From contig PLXE01000104.1 of assembly GCA_003151335.1 (NCBI GenBank), positions 1-64,000 on the forward strand: a stretch of DNA of 64,000 nucleotides, read 5' to 3'. The notes below the pieces were generated by a model. The model was not told the DNA's origin. It saw only the letters and a list, made by a program, of their open reading frames with translations, and searched no databases. The translations under genes and the position numbers were made by a program. The stretch is from Acidobacteriaceae bacterium. Its GTDB lineage: Bacteria > Acidobacteriota > Terriglobia > Terriglobales > Acidobacteriaceae. This document shows, piece after piece, positions 37,423 through 44,617 of this stretch; the first letter of the stretch is position 1, and the number at the start of each line of letters is the position of its first letter.

Positions 37423-37773
37423 CAAAACTCATGGCTCGCGCTTGCCAAAGAGCGTAACGATCAGTAATAATAGGTCTTTGCCTCCAGTAGCGGGGCCCTG
37501 GCAAGCAGCGCAGTTGTGCTTGGTGGGGTGTAAGTAGCGGGGGTCCAAGGAACGCCTGGCTGCGTTCGTTGGGGTGTGGAGCGAAGTTTTGGTTCGCTGG
37601 AGCACCCGCCCGAGAAGCGCCACGGCGTGCTTATCGGGGACTTCGATCATCTCGCCTGAGGGAATTTGTGCCACCGGCGCTTCCCAGCGCTCCCAACTAA
37701 ATCTGTGGTTCTAGCTTGGGGAGGGAATGCGCACACGTGTGGACATTGCCGAGCAGGAAAGGGAGCAGCTTCT
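37423..37773 (+). other. Spacer upstream of the rpsP operon
   Basis: About 350 bases with no convincing gene. An 81-codon minus-strand frame (37429-37674) has no recognisable domain. The promoter of the ribosomal operon should lie here. Confidence 0.4.
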
Positions 37774-38034
37774 GTGTTGATGATTCGCCTGTCGCGCCGC
37801 GGTGCGCGCAAACAGCCTTACTACCGCATTGTGGTAATCGAGAAGGACCGCGCGCGCGATGGCCGCTCGGTGGAAGTGGTTGGCACCTATAACCCGCGCA
37901 CCGATCCCGCCAGCGTGGAATTGAAGCGCGAACGCATTGCGTACTGGACCAGCAAGGGCGCGCAGTTGTCTGACCGCGTAAAGAAGCTGGTGGACAAGGC
38001 CGCCGCCAGCGCACCGGCTCCGACTGCTGCCTAA
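37774..38034 (+). CDS. rpsP: 30S ribosomal protein S16
   Basis: The GTG at 37774 is used because AGGAAAGGGAG lies about 9 bases upstream; an ATG two codons later is possible. The 86-residue protein begins LMIRLSRRGARKQPYYRIVV, the conserved S16 N-terminus, and contains VVGTYNPRTDP. The C-terminal tail is Ala/Pro-rich. S16 is needed for 30S assembly. It opens the common rpsP-khpA-rimM-trmD-rplS order. Confidence 0.96.
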   Translation: MLMIRLSRRGARKQPYYRIVVIEKDRARDGRSVEVVGTYNPRTDPASVELKRERIAYWTSKGAQLSDRVKKLVDKAAASAPAPTAA

Positions 38035-38079
38035 CGTGCAGTTCGAAGCTAACCTCAAACACCGGGAGCCGCCTGAGCT

Positions 38080-38331
38080 ATGACAAGCAGCGCCGTGAAC
38101 ATGGTTGCATTGGTGGAACATCTTGCCAAGGCCGTGGTGGAAGCGCCTGACGAGGTGACCGTGGAAGCCTTTGAAGAAGGCGGCCAGACGGTGTTGGAAC
38201 TGATTGTGGCCGAGACTGACTTGGGGCGGGTGATTGGCCGCCAGGGACGCATGGCCCGCAGCCTGCGCACCATTGTGAATGCGGCCAGCTTGCGCACGCG
38301 CAAGCGGTATCAGTTGGAGATCGTGGAATAA
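38080..38331 (+). CDS. khpA: KH-domain RNA-binding protein KhpA
   Basis: The protein has 83 residues. A single KH domain contains the GxxG-type loop in GRVIGRQGRMARSLRTIV (about 48-65). KhpA binds RNA, often with KhpB, and affects cell division and envelope genes in other bacteria. Its place between rpsP and rimM is the standard arrangement. Its TAA stop overlaps the likely start region of rimM. Confidence 0.93.
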   Translation: MTSSAVNMVALVEHLAKAVVEAPDEVTVEAFEEGGQTVLELIVAETDLGRVIGRQGRMARSLRTIVNAASLRTRKRYQLEIVE

Positions 38332-38954
38332 CTGGCGACTTCATTACGATCGCTCGCGTGCTGGGTCCGCAGGGGCGGCGCGGCGAAGTTCTGGCGAAGT
38401 TGCACACGGACTTTCCGGAGCGCTTTGAAGAACGACGGCAGTTGTCAGGCTTGGCAGCCAACGGTAGCCGCCGGGAACTGCAACTTGAAGAGCACTGGTT
38501 TCACAAGGGTGGCGTGGTGCTGAAGTTCGCCGGCGTGGAGAGTATCAGCGATGCCGAGCAGCTTGCTGGTCTGGAATTGCAGGTTCCGTTTGAGCAACGC
38601 GCCGAGTTGGAAACGGGCGCTGCGTATGTGAGCGATGTCGTCGGCTGCGAGGTGTGGATAAGGGATGCCGACGGCCAGCAACTGCTTGGGACTGTCAGCG
38701 AAGTGCAGTTCGGGGCGGGAGAAGCTCCGCTGCTGGTTGTGCGAGCGAAGATTGGCGCTGAGCCAGAGATTCTGCTTCCCTACGCTGAGGAGTTTCTGAA
38801 GTCTGTGGACTTCGAGCAGCGGCGGATCGAGATGGAGTTGCCCGAAGGGCTGCTGGCGTTGGACTCGCCCCTGAGTGGGGAAGAGAAGCAGCGGCAAAAG
38901 AGCGAAGCCGACGAAGCGCGGTCGGCGGGCGTTCGCCGCAAACGAAGGAAATGA
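38328..38954 (+). CDS. rimM: Ribosome maturation factor RimM
   Basis: The conserved N-terminal strand FITIARVLGPQGRRGEV is in frame, but no ATG, GTG or TTG precedes it in that frame; the first standard start (GTG 38358) would delete FITIAR. An ATA codon at 38328, overlapping the khpA stop as ATAA, has GGAG 8 bases upstream and gives a normal N-terminus, so I place the start there; ATT at 38343 is another option. The protein has an N-terminal barrel domain, linker and the C-terminal PRC-barrel domain (DVVGCEVWIRDADGQ). RimM acts in 30S maturation with S19. Confidence 0.88.
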   Translation: MTGDFITIARVLGPQGRRGEVLAKLHTDFPERFEERRQLSGLAANGSRRELQLEEHWFHKGGVVLKFAGVESISDAEQLAGLELQVPFEQRAELETGAAYVSDVVGCEVWIRDADGQQLLGTVSEVQFGAGEAPLLVVRAKIGAEPEILLPYAEEFLKSVDFEQRRIEMELPEGLLALDSPLSGEEKQRQKSEADEARSAGVRRKRRK

Positions 38955-38998
38955 GATCAAATCCCCAAGCGCCCAGGGCGCGAATTGGGGAGGCCCGA

Positions 38999-39826
38999 AT
39001 GAAGTTCGAGATTCTGACGATTTTTCCGGACTTTTTTCGTGGGCCGCTGGATTACGGCATTGTGCGCAAGGCGCGCGAAGCCGGGCTCATTGAAATTGGC
39101 ATCCACGATCTGCGGGCGTTTACGCACGACCGGCACCGCACGGTGGACGACCGGCCATTCGGCGGCGGCGAGGGCATGGTGCTCAAGCCCGAGCCCATCT
39201 TCGAATGTCTGGAATCGCTGCGGGTCTCGCCGCGTGAAGAGCGGATGGGCGACGATTCGCGCGAGACCGTGGTGCTGCTTTCGCCCCAGGGCGAGTTGTT
39301 CACCCAGGCGGTGGCGCAGCACTTGACGACGCGCGAACGCGTGGTGCTTATCTGCGGGCGTTACGAAGGTGTGGATGAGCGGGTGAGCCGGCACCTCGCC
39401 GATCGGGAGATTTCCGTCGGCGATTTCGTGCTCAGCGGCGGGGAGTTGGGGGCGGCCATTATCGTCGATACGACGACGCGGTTGCTTCCCGGCGCGCTCG
39501 GCAACGCGGCCTCGACGCAGCAGGAGTCATTTACCGCGTCGGTTGCGGCTGAACAGAAACAGGTTTCGGGCGCGCCGCCGAGTTCGACGTGTGGGTCGGG
39601 TGGACTGCTGGATTACCCGCACTACACGCGTCCAGCAGAGTTTCGCGGGATGCAGGTTCCCGAGGTGCTGGTGAACGGGGACCACGACGAGATTCGCAAG
39701 TGGCGGCGCCGTAGCGCGCTGCAAAAGACATTGCGCAATCGTCCCGATTTGTTGCGCGATGCCGAGCTGAACAAAGAGGATCGCAAGCTGCTGGCCGAGA
39801 TTGAGGCGGAGCAGGGAAGAGCGTGA
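38999..39826 (+). CDS. trmD: tRNA (guanine-N1-)-methyltransferase
   Basis: The ATG at 38999 has GGGGAGG 5 bases upstream. The 275-residue protein starts FEILTIFPDFF and contains the trefoil-knot SAM-binding motifs DDRPFGGGEGMV, ICGRYEGVDERV and EISVGDFVLSGGE, all typical of TrmD. It makes m1G37 in tRNAs, preventing frameshifting. A loop of about 25 residues (after STQQESF, with AEQKQVSGAPPSS) is longer than in E. coli. It is the fourth gene of the rpsP operon. Confidence 0.97.
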   Translation: MKFEILTIFPDFFRGPLDYGIVRKAREAGLIEIGIHDLRAFTHDRHRTVDDRPFGGGEGMVLKPEPIFECLESLRVSPREERMGDDSRETVVLLSPQGELFTQAVAQHLTTRERVVLICGRYEGVDERVSRHLADREISVGDFVLSGGELGAAIIVDTTTRLLPGALGNAASTQQESFTASVAAEQKQVSGAPPSSTCGSGGLLDYPHYTRPAEFRGMQVPEVLVNGDHDEIRKWRRRSALQKTLRNRPDLLRDAELNKEDRKLLAEIEAEQGRA

Positions 39827-39856
39827 AGTCCGAACGGAAGGAATCTCGGCAACAGG

Positions 39857-39883
39857 GGTCCTTCGACTCGCTCAGAATGACAG
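39857..39883. repeat. Dispersed CTTCGACTCGCTCAGAATGAC element
   Basis: GGTCCTTCGACTCGCTCAGA then ATGACAG matches the arm sequence of the palindromic elements at 18760, 31088 and 58340, here without an inner hairpin. Confidence 0.6.
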
Positions 39884-39894
39884 AAGTTGAGGAA

Positions 39895-39942
39895 TGAGAG
39901 CTAAGAGCTAAAGGCTAGTTGCTAATTGCTAGTTGCTATTTT
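39895..39942. repeat. GCTAGTTGCTAATTGCTAG-type repeat tract
   Basis: Units of GAGCTAA, AGGCTAG, TTGCTAA, TTGCTAG and TTGCTAT repeat with a 7-8-bp period between trmD and rplS. Confidence 0.65.
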
Positions 39943-39980
39943 GGCCGCCGCGAGGCGTGCGACACGGAAGGAAAAGAACA

Positions 39981-40343
39981 ATGTCGAACAACTCACCTAT
40001 CATTGACCGGCTACTCGCCAAGACGCGGCGCACCGATCTACCCGACTTTAAGCCCGGCGACACCGTCCGGGTACACGTGAAGATCAAGGAAGGCGACAAA
40101 GAGCGCTTGCAGGCGTTCGAAGGGGTCGTCATTTCCAAAAGCCACGGAGACCAGCCCAGCTTCACGGTGCGCAAGATGAGCTTTGGGCAGGGCGTGGAGC
40201 GCATCTTCCCCACCCATTCGAAGGTCATCGACAAGATCGAAGTGCTGCGTTCGGCGCACGTGCGTCGCGCGAAGTTGTATTATCTGCGCGCGCTGCGTGG
40301 CAAGGCTGCCCGCCTGCGCGAAGTCGATACCAAGCGCGCGTAG
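39981..40343 (+). CDS. rplS: 50S ribosomal protein L19
   Basis: The ATG at 39981 has GGAAGGAAAA upstream. The 120-residue protein matches L19: [30 protein letters not shown] and the closing [21 protein letters not shown]19 sits at the 30S-50S interface. It ends the ribosomal operon; two hairpins follow. Confidence 0.97.
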   Translation: MSNNSPIIDRLLAKTRRTDLPDFKPGDTVRVHVKIKEGDKERLQAFEGVVISKSHGDQPSFTVRKMSFGQGVERIFPTHSKVIDKIEVLRSAHVRRAKLYYLRALRGKAARLREVDTKRA

Positions 40344-40372
40344 TTGCCACGAAAATCTCGCTGGAAACAGCG

Positions 40373-40406
40373 ACGCCCACCGTTTTTCACTTGATGCGGT
40401 GGGCGT
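40373..40406 (+). terminator. Hairpin after rplS
   Basis: A 10-bp stem (ACGCCCACCG / CGGTGGGCGT) with a 14-nt loop, followed by only a weak T-rich stretch (TAGTTTCT). It may act as a terminator or mRNA-end stabiliser. Confidence 0.5.
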
Positions 40407-40474
40407 TAGTTTCTCGGGAGCGTGGTTCAGCCCGCCCGCCCTGTCAACTTGCCGCAGCACCCATTCAGAACGCC

Positions 40475-40499
40475 AAACCCCGCCTCATTGGCGGGGTTT
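40475..40499. terminator. Bidirectional terminator-like hairpin
   Basis: AAACCCCGCC / GGCGGGGTTT is a perfect 10-bp stem with a 5-nt loop. A-tract and T-tract arms are inside the stem, as in bidirectional terminators, placed between rplS and the convergent small gene. Confidence 0.6.
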
Positions 40500-40556
40500 C
40501 GGGTCGCGACTGCTGTCGCAGTTTGTGGCGGGTAGTCAGGTAGAGAGTTGCTGCAG

Positions 40557-40679
40557 CTAGATCTTTACCGCTAGTTCCATCAAACCCACGGCTATGGCAA
40601 TCCAGAGCGCAAACGCTACCGCAGTGAGAGTGAAGCGAACCGCGCCGTTGTCGATCAGCCAGTTGTATTTCGCGTCCAT
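40557..40679 (-). CDS. 40-residue small membrane protein
   Basis: An ATG at 40679 with AGGAG 6-7 bases upstream opens a 40-codon ORF: MDAKYNWLIDNGAVRFTLTA then VAFALWIAIAVGLMELAVKI. A soluble N-terminus of about 15 residues precedes one transmembrane helix (about 17-36). The good ribosome-binding site, clean membrane profile and terminator-like hairpin on the 3' side support a real gene. I do not recognise the family. Confidence 0.65.
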   Translation of the reverse strand: MDAKYNWLIDNGAVRFTLTAVAFALWIAIAVGLMELAVKI

Positions 40680-40907
40680 AGTGTCTCCTTGAAAAACGGG
40701 TTCCACTTCGACAATCGCATTGCGCTATCGGGGGACCCCGGAGGTTGCGCCCGGCGTGCCCTGCGGCGTCACCGGATCATGTTCTGCTGCTATATACGGG
40801 CGAAGTCCCGAAAGGTTCCGTTAGGATTTGATGAATACTGGCCAGTTGCAGGAATGCAGTGGCAAGCGCAGGTTTTGGTGGGGCAAAAGTCGCATACCTG
40901 CGGACTG

Positions 40908-41822
40908 CTAGTTTCGCTTCTCGCCCGGCGCCGCAATCTCTCCCAGCTCCCAATATTTCTTCAGTAGGGTGTCGGGGACGTTGACTGCTCGCCCCGTCAG
41001 CATGTGTTTCAACTGCAGCGCATTGACTGCGGCTTTGCCTTCAAAGTGATTGTTGGCGATGACAAACGTCTTCTGCGCTTTGGCGGCGATGGTGTCAATG
41101 CGCGTCTTCCATCCCTGCAGTTCGGGATCGGTATAGAGATAGTTGTAGCGGTCGTTGCGCGAATCGCTGTCGAACCATTGATCGTAATTGCGTCCGTGCA
41201 GGCGCACGTAGGCAAACGCCGCGGTCACGTGTTCGCTGGGAGCAATCGCTTTTCCCAAGCGCGGCTGGTCGATATTGCAGAAGGCCACTCCTTTTTCGGC
41301 GAAGTAGCGCAGGGTCCCCTCGTTGGTCCAACTGTTGTGCCGCACCTCCACCACCAGGGGATATTGTTTGAACTTCTCGACCACACTCTCCAGATAGTCG
41401 CGGTTCGGATTGGTATTCTTAAACGAAATGGGAAACTGCGCGAGGACTGCGCCGAGCATATCTTCAGCGGCGATGGAGTCAAGACCGTCCTTGGCGAGCC
41501 GTTCGTCTTCGGGGCCGACGACAATGGTTTCCGAGGATGTGCTCTCCACGACGGCGATCGGCGAGTGGGTGAAGGCCTTGTTCAGCTTGGCCGTGAACAT
41601 GAATTCGGAATTCACCGCGTGCGATTTGCGGCACCACAGTTTGCCCCACTCCGGCTTGATGTGGCCATAGAACGAGGTGTTGATCTCGATCACGTCAAGG
41701 TAGCGCGCCAGGTATTCCACCGGATGCAGCGATTTCTTGATCTGCGCCGGATAAACAATGCCTTCCCAGTCTTTATACGACCAGCCCGCGGTGCCGACAT
41801 AAATGTTTGCCTGCTTGTCCAT
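40908..41822 (-). CDS. DUF72 domain protein
   Basis: The ATG at 41822 gives 304 residues; longer versions upstream look non-coding. The N-terminus IYVGTAGWSYKDWEGIVYP, LARYLDVIEINTSFYG and VEVRHNSWTNEG are the hallmarks of DUF72, a TIM-barrel-like family (YecE). NNHFEGKAAVNALQLKHML near the C-terminus is also typical. The biochemical function of the family is not known to me. It is monocistronic. Confidence 0.88.
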   Translation of the reverse strand: MDKQANIYVGTAGWSYKDWEGIVYPAQIKKSLHPVEYLARYLDVIEINTSFYGHIKPEWGKLWCRKSHAVNSEFMFTAKLNKAFTHSPIAVVESTSSETIVVGPEDERLAKDGLDSIAAEDMLGAVLAQFPISFKNTNPNRDYLESVVEKFKQYPLVVEVRHNSWTNEGTLRYFAEKGVAFCNIDQPRLGKAIAPSEHVTAAFAYVRLHGRNYDQWFDSDSRNDRYNYLYTDPELQGWKTRIDTIAAKAQKTFVIANNHFEGKAAVNALQLKHMLTGRAVNVPDTLLKKYWELGEIAAPGEKRN

Positions 41823-42017
41823 CCTTGAAGGCGAGATTAGCACAGACCCTGCGGGGCCATGACAGCGGCTGCAGGCCGGCGAGGAGTACATCAAGGCGAG
41901 CCTGGAAGCGAACCCGGTTGCTATTCATAGCGTAAAGCAGACCGCATCGCACCCGGGTCGGGTGCAGTAGCGGCATCAAAGCGGGCCCAGGGACGTTAGA
42001 GGCGTCGTCCTTTCCTA

Positions 42018-42842
42018 TCAGTACACCACCATTACTACCCAATAGACTCCTCCAGGTTGGCTCACGCTGGGAGCGAAACAAGCTCCCAGCGAATACCCCG
42101 AGGACATGGGACGCGACAACAACTCTTTGGCGCTGCTGGGAAGTTCCCCTGGGACAGCCGTCGTCCAAGCCGCCACCTCCCGAACTCCAAGCAAGTCGGC
42201 CACCTTGCGGCCCTGTAAGGAGTCGTTGAGCGCCATGTCGCAGGCCATGTGCCGCAGTTGCGATTGCGGCTTGCGCTTGGGCGCCGGCATTCCATGGCTG
42301 GTGGCGTAGTTCTCGACGGCCCGTTGCAGGACGGCTTCCGCCTCAGGCTCGGAATAGGCCGTCAACCGGTGAGCGAAATCCTCAGTCACATACACATGGC
42401 GGCCACTTCGTAGGACCGCGACTCCCACCACGTTGTAGCCGGAATGCAGGATGCTGGCACGATGCGCGGGCGAACCCATGAGCGCTTCGTGAGCGGAGGG
42501 CACATCCTGATTGAGGGCAATGTTCTCCGCTTGCTGGTCGGAGCGCAGGTGCTCATCAGCGAAGCGAAGGTCCATCGTGGGCTCTCCATCGAATTGGTGG
42601 GAGAGGGCCTTATGTTCGGCCATCAACTCAGCGTGCTTGCGAGCGGCCTGGGTGAGACGCTGATCCACGGCCAGCGGCGGAAGGCCCCGGCTGGCGCGCT
42701 CCTGGTTAATCAACTGGACCAGTTGCCGCTCGCCTGCTTCCTCGAATTGAGCGTGGGCCAGACCGCGACACAGCAACAACAACGTGACCAATAGCGCGAC
42801 GGTAAAGACCCGCGGCAAAGAGAGATCCTGGTAGAGTCGCAC
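42018..42842 (-). CDS. Secreted CAP-domain protein
   Basis: A GTG start gives 274 residues (a TTG eight codons later with AGGA upstream is possible). A signal peptide (to about residue 31, ending AHAQ) precedes a CAP/SCP domain (about 38-165): LVQLINQERASRGLPPLAVD, the HAELMAEH helix, ENIA, and HRASILHSGYNVVGVAV. The C-terminal about 100 residues are a separate region containing two Cys. Bacterial CAP proteins are secreted or envelope-linked with unclear activity. Confidence 0.85.
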   Translation of the reverse strand: MRLYQDLSLPRVFTVALLVTLLLLCRGLAHAQFEEAGERQLVQLINQERASRGLPPLAVDQRLTQAARKHAELMAEHKALSHQFDGEPTMDLRFADEHLRSDQQAENIALNQDVPSAHEALMGSPAHRASILHSGYNVVGVAVLRSGRHVYVTEDFAHRLTAYSEPEAEAVLQRAVENYATSHGMPAPKRKPQSQLRHMACDMALNDSLQGRKVADLLGVREVAAWTTAVPGELPSSAKELLSRPMSSGYSLGACFAPSVSQPGGVYWVVMVVY

Positions 42843-42995
42843 CTTACTATTAGACGGAAAATTCCGGAGTTTGGTTCAGCGTTTCGTCAACCTACAATAC
42901 AGCATCCGGAGGCCGGGACTGAAGCCCGCTCGTCCCATGCAAGCCAGCTACACCAATCCTAGATCGCTCTAGAATCAAGCAGATATCGGGAAGGA

Positions 42996-43021
42996 AAGGC
43001 GCGGCGGAAGGGCCGCGCCTT
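42996..43021 (-). terminator. Hairpin downstream of the 57-residue ORF
   Basis: A 10-bp stem (AAGGCGCGGC / GCCGCGCCTT) with a 6-nt loop lies 4 bases beyond the stop of the minus-strand ORF at 43025 and is followed on that strand by TTTCCTT. Confidence 0.6.
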
Positions 43022-43024
43022 CGG

Positions 43025-43198
43025 TTATTCGCTGTCGAGCGTCAAGCTGTTTTCCAACCAGGAACGTCCAATCAATTCACATTTCCTGGAGCAAAACGTC
43101 TGCCCGTCACGAGCCCGGCTTGTGCTCTTGAGATATTGGGAATAGCACCAGAGGCACACCGCAGTGGAAGTGGCGTCGTCGTACTTATTGGGTTGCAT
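43025..43198 (-). CDS. 57-residue four-cysteine protein
   Basis: An ATG at 43198 with GGGAG about 6 bases upstream opens a 57-codon ORF: MQPNKYDDATSTAVCLWCYS, then QYLKSTSRARDGQTFCSRKC, then ELIGRSWLENSLTLDSE. Cysteines at 15, 18, 36 and 40 form CX2C and CX3C pairs, suggesting one zinc ion, similar in style to FYVE/MYND or FLZ-like small zinc folds. A terminator-like hairpin follows at once. I do not recognise the family. Confidence 0.6.
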   Translation of the reverse strand: MQPNKYDDATSTAVCLWCYSQYLKSTSRARDGQTFCSRKCELIGRSWLENSLTLDSE

Positions 43199-43303
43199 GT
43201 ACACTCCCGTGGCAAGGGAGCATAGGACAACCCGCCGCCAAACGCAACCAGCAAAATCGTGGAATCAAGAGAGTTAAATCGGCCCACACTCTGGTGGGGG
43301 TGG

Positions 43304-44617
43304 TCAGATGCGCTCAGGTGCCAATAGCTCGCGGATGGACTCCCGCTGGCGCACCAGCCGGACGCGTTTGCCGTCCACCAACACCTCCGCCGGCCGGAGA
43401 CGGCTGTTGTAATTCGAAGCCAGCGACATACCATAGGCGCCAGCGTCGAGAATAGCCAGCAGCTCGCCCTCCTGCACGGTGAGTAGCTCACGGTCGCGCG
43501 CCAGAAAGTCTCCCGATTCGCACACCGGCCCGACCACGTCAACGGTTTCTGTGGCTCGGTCTTTTTGCAGAACAACGGGAACGATTTCGTGATACGCACC
43601 GTAGAGGGAAGGGCGGAGCAGGTCGTTCATGGCTGCATCGACAACGACAAACTGCTTGCCGTCGTTGCGTTTGCGGTAGATGACGCGCGTCAGCAGGGCC
43701 CCGGCTGGGCCGGCAATGGCGCGGCCAGGCTCCAGCAAGAGATGCATGCCGAGACCCTTCAGCGGCCCCAGCAGCGCCTTGGCATATTGGTCGGCTTGCG
43801 CCGCAAAGTTTGTTTCGGGATTCTGTTCGTACTGGATACCCAGCCCTCCGCCGGCATCGACGAAGCGAATATCGTACCCTTCAGCCCGCAACGAACTCGC
43901 CAGCGAAGCCACACGCTCCATGGCTTCGCCAAAGGGAGCCACATCCGTGATCTGCGAACCGATATGAACGCTGACCCCGGCCGGCTTCAGGTATCGATTT
44001 TCGGCGCCGCGACGGTAAAGCGCTGCTGCGTCGCGCCAAGGCACCCCAAATTTGTGCTGGTGCAGTCCCGTGGAGATATAAGGGTGGGTTTCGGTTGCGA
44101 CATCAGGGTTCACCCGCACCGCAAAACTAGCTGCTCTGCGAAGATGCGTCGCCCGCGCCGCCAGCAATTCCATCTCGCTGGCGCTCTCCACATTGAAGAG
44201 CAAGATGCCGGAGCGAAGCGCGAGATCGATCTCCGGGGACAGCTTTCCGACGCCAGAAAAAACGACTTTCGATTTGATTTTGCGGCTGGCTTCGGTGACC
44301 CGCTGCAGCTCTCCCCCGGAAACGATGTCGAATCCCGCGCCCAGGCGGGCAAGCAGGCGCAAGACTGAAAGATTCGAATTCGCCTTCACCGAGTAACAAA
44401 TGGTGTGCTCGCAGCCGTCAAACGCCTGGTCGAACTGCTGGAAGCGCTGGCGGATCGTCGAACCCGAATAGACGTAGAGCGGCGTGTCGTAGAGTCGCGC
44501 CAGCCGGGAGAAGGGAACGTCGTCTGCGTGCAGCTCAACGTTGGGCTTGCGCAGGAGCCGCTTGTCGCGTCTGTAGGTGAACCCAGGCGGGCGTTCCGGT
44601 GGTCGGTCAGCTTTCAC
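43304..44617 (-). CDS. lysA: Diaminopimelate decarboxylase
   Basis: The GTG start overlaps the stop of the upstream phosphatase gene (GTGA). The 437-residue protein is a fold-type III PLP enzyme: YSVKANSNLSVLRLLARLG holds the PLP lysine, GGLGIQYE binds the phosphate, EPGRAI and CESGDFLARDREL contain conserved active-site residues, and DAGAYGMSLASNYNSRLRP closes the site. It converts meso-diaminopimelate to lysine in the last biosynthetic step. Coupling to a signalling phosphatase is unusual. Confidence 0.95.
   Translation of the reverse strand: MKADRPPERPPGFTYRRDKRLLRKPNVELHADDVPFSRLARLYDTPLYVYSGSTIRQRFQQFDQAFDGCEHTICYSVKANSNLSVLRLLARLGAGFDIVSGGELQRVTEASRKIKSKVVFSGVGKLSPEIDLALRSGILLFNVESASEMELLAARATHLRRAASFAVRVNPDVATETHPYISTGLHQHKFGVPWRDAAALYRRGAENRYLKPAGVSVHIGSQITDVAPFGEAMERVASLASSLRAEGYDIRFVDAGGGLGIQYEQNPETNFAAQADQYAKALLGPLKGLGMHLLLEPGRAIAGPAGALLTRVIYRKRNDGKQFVVVDAAMNDLLRPSLYGAYHEIVPVVLQKDRATETVDVVGPVCESGDFLARDRELLTVQEGELLAILDAGAYGMSLASNYNSRLRPAEVLVDGKRVRLVRQRESIRELLAPERI

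Noticed and set aside
37429-37674. An 81-codon minus-strand frame with a CAAC motif upstream of rpsP
   Set aside because: There is no good ribosome-binding site, no domain, and the region should hold the rpsP promoter.
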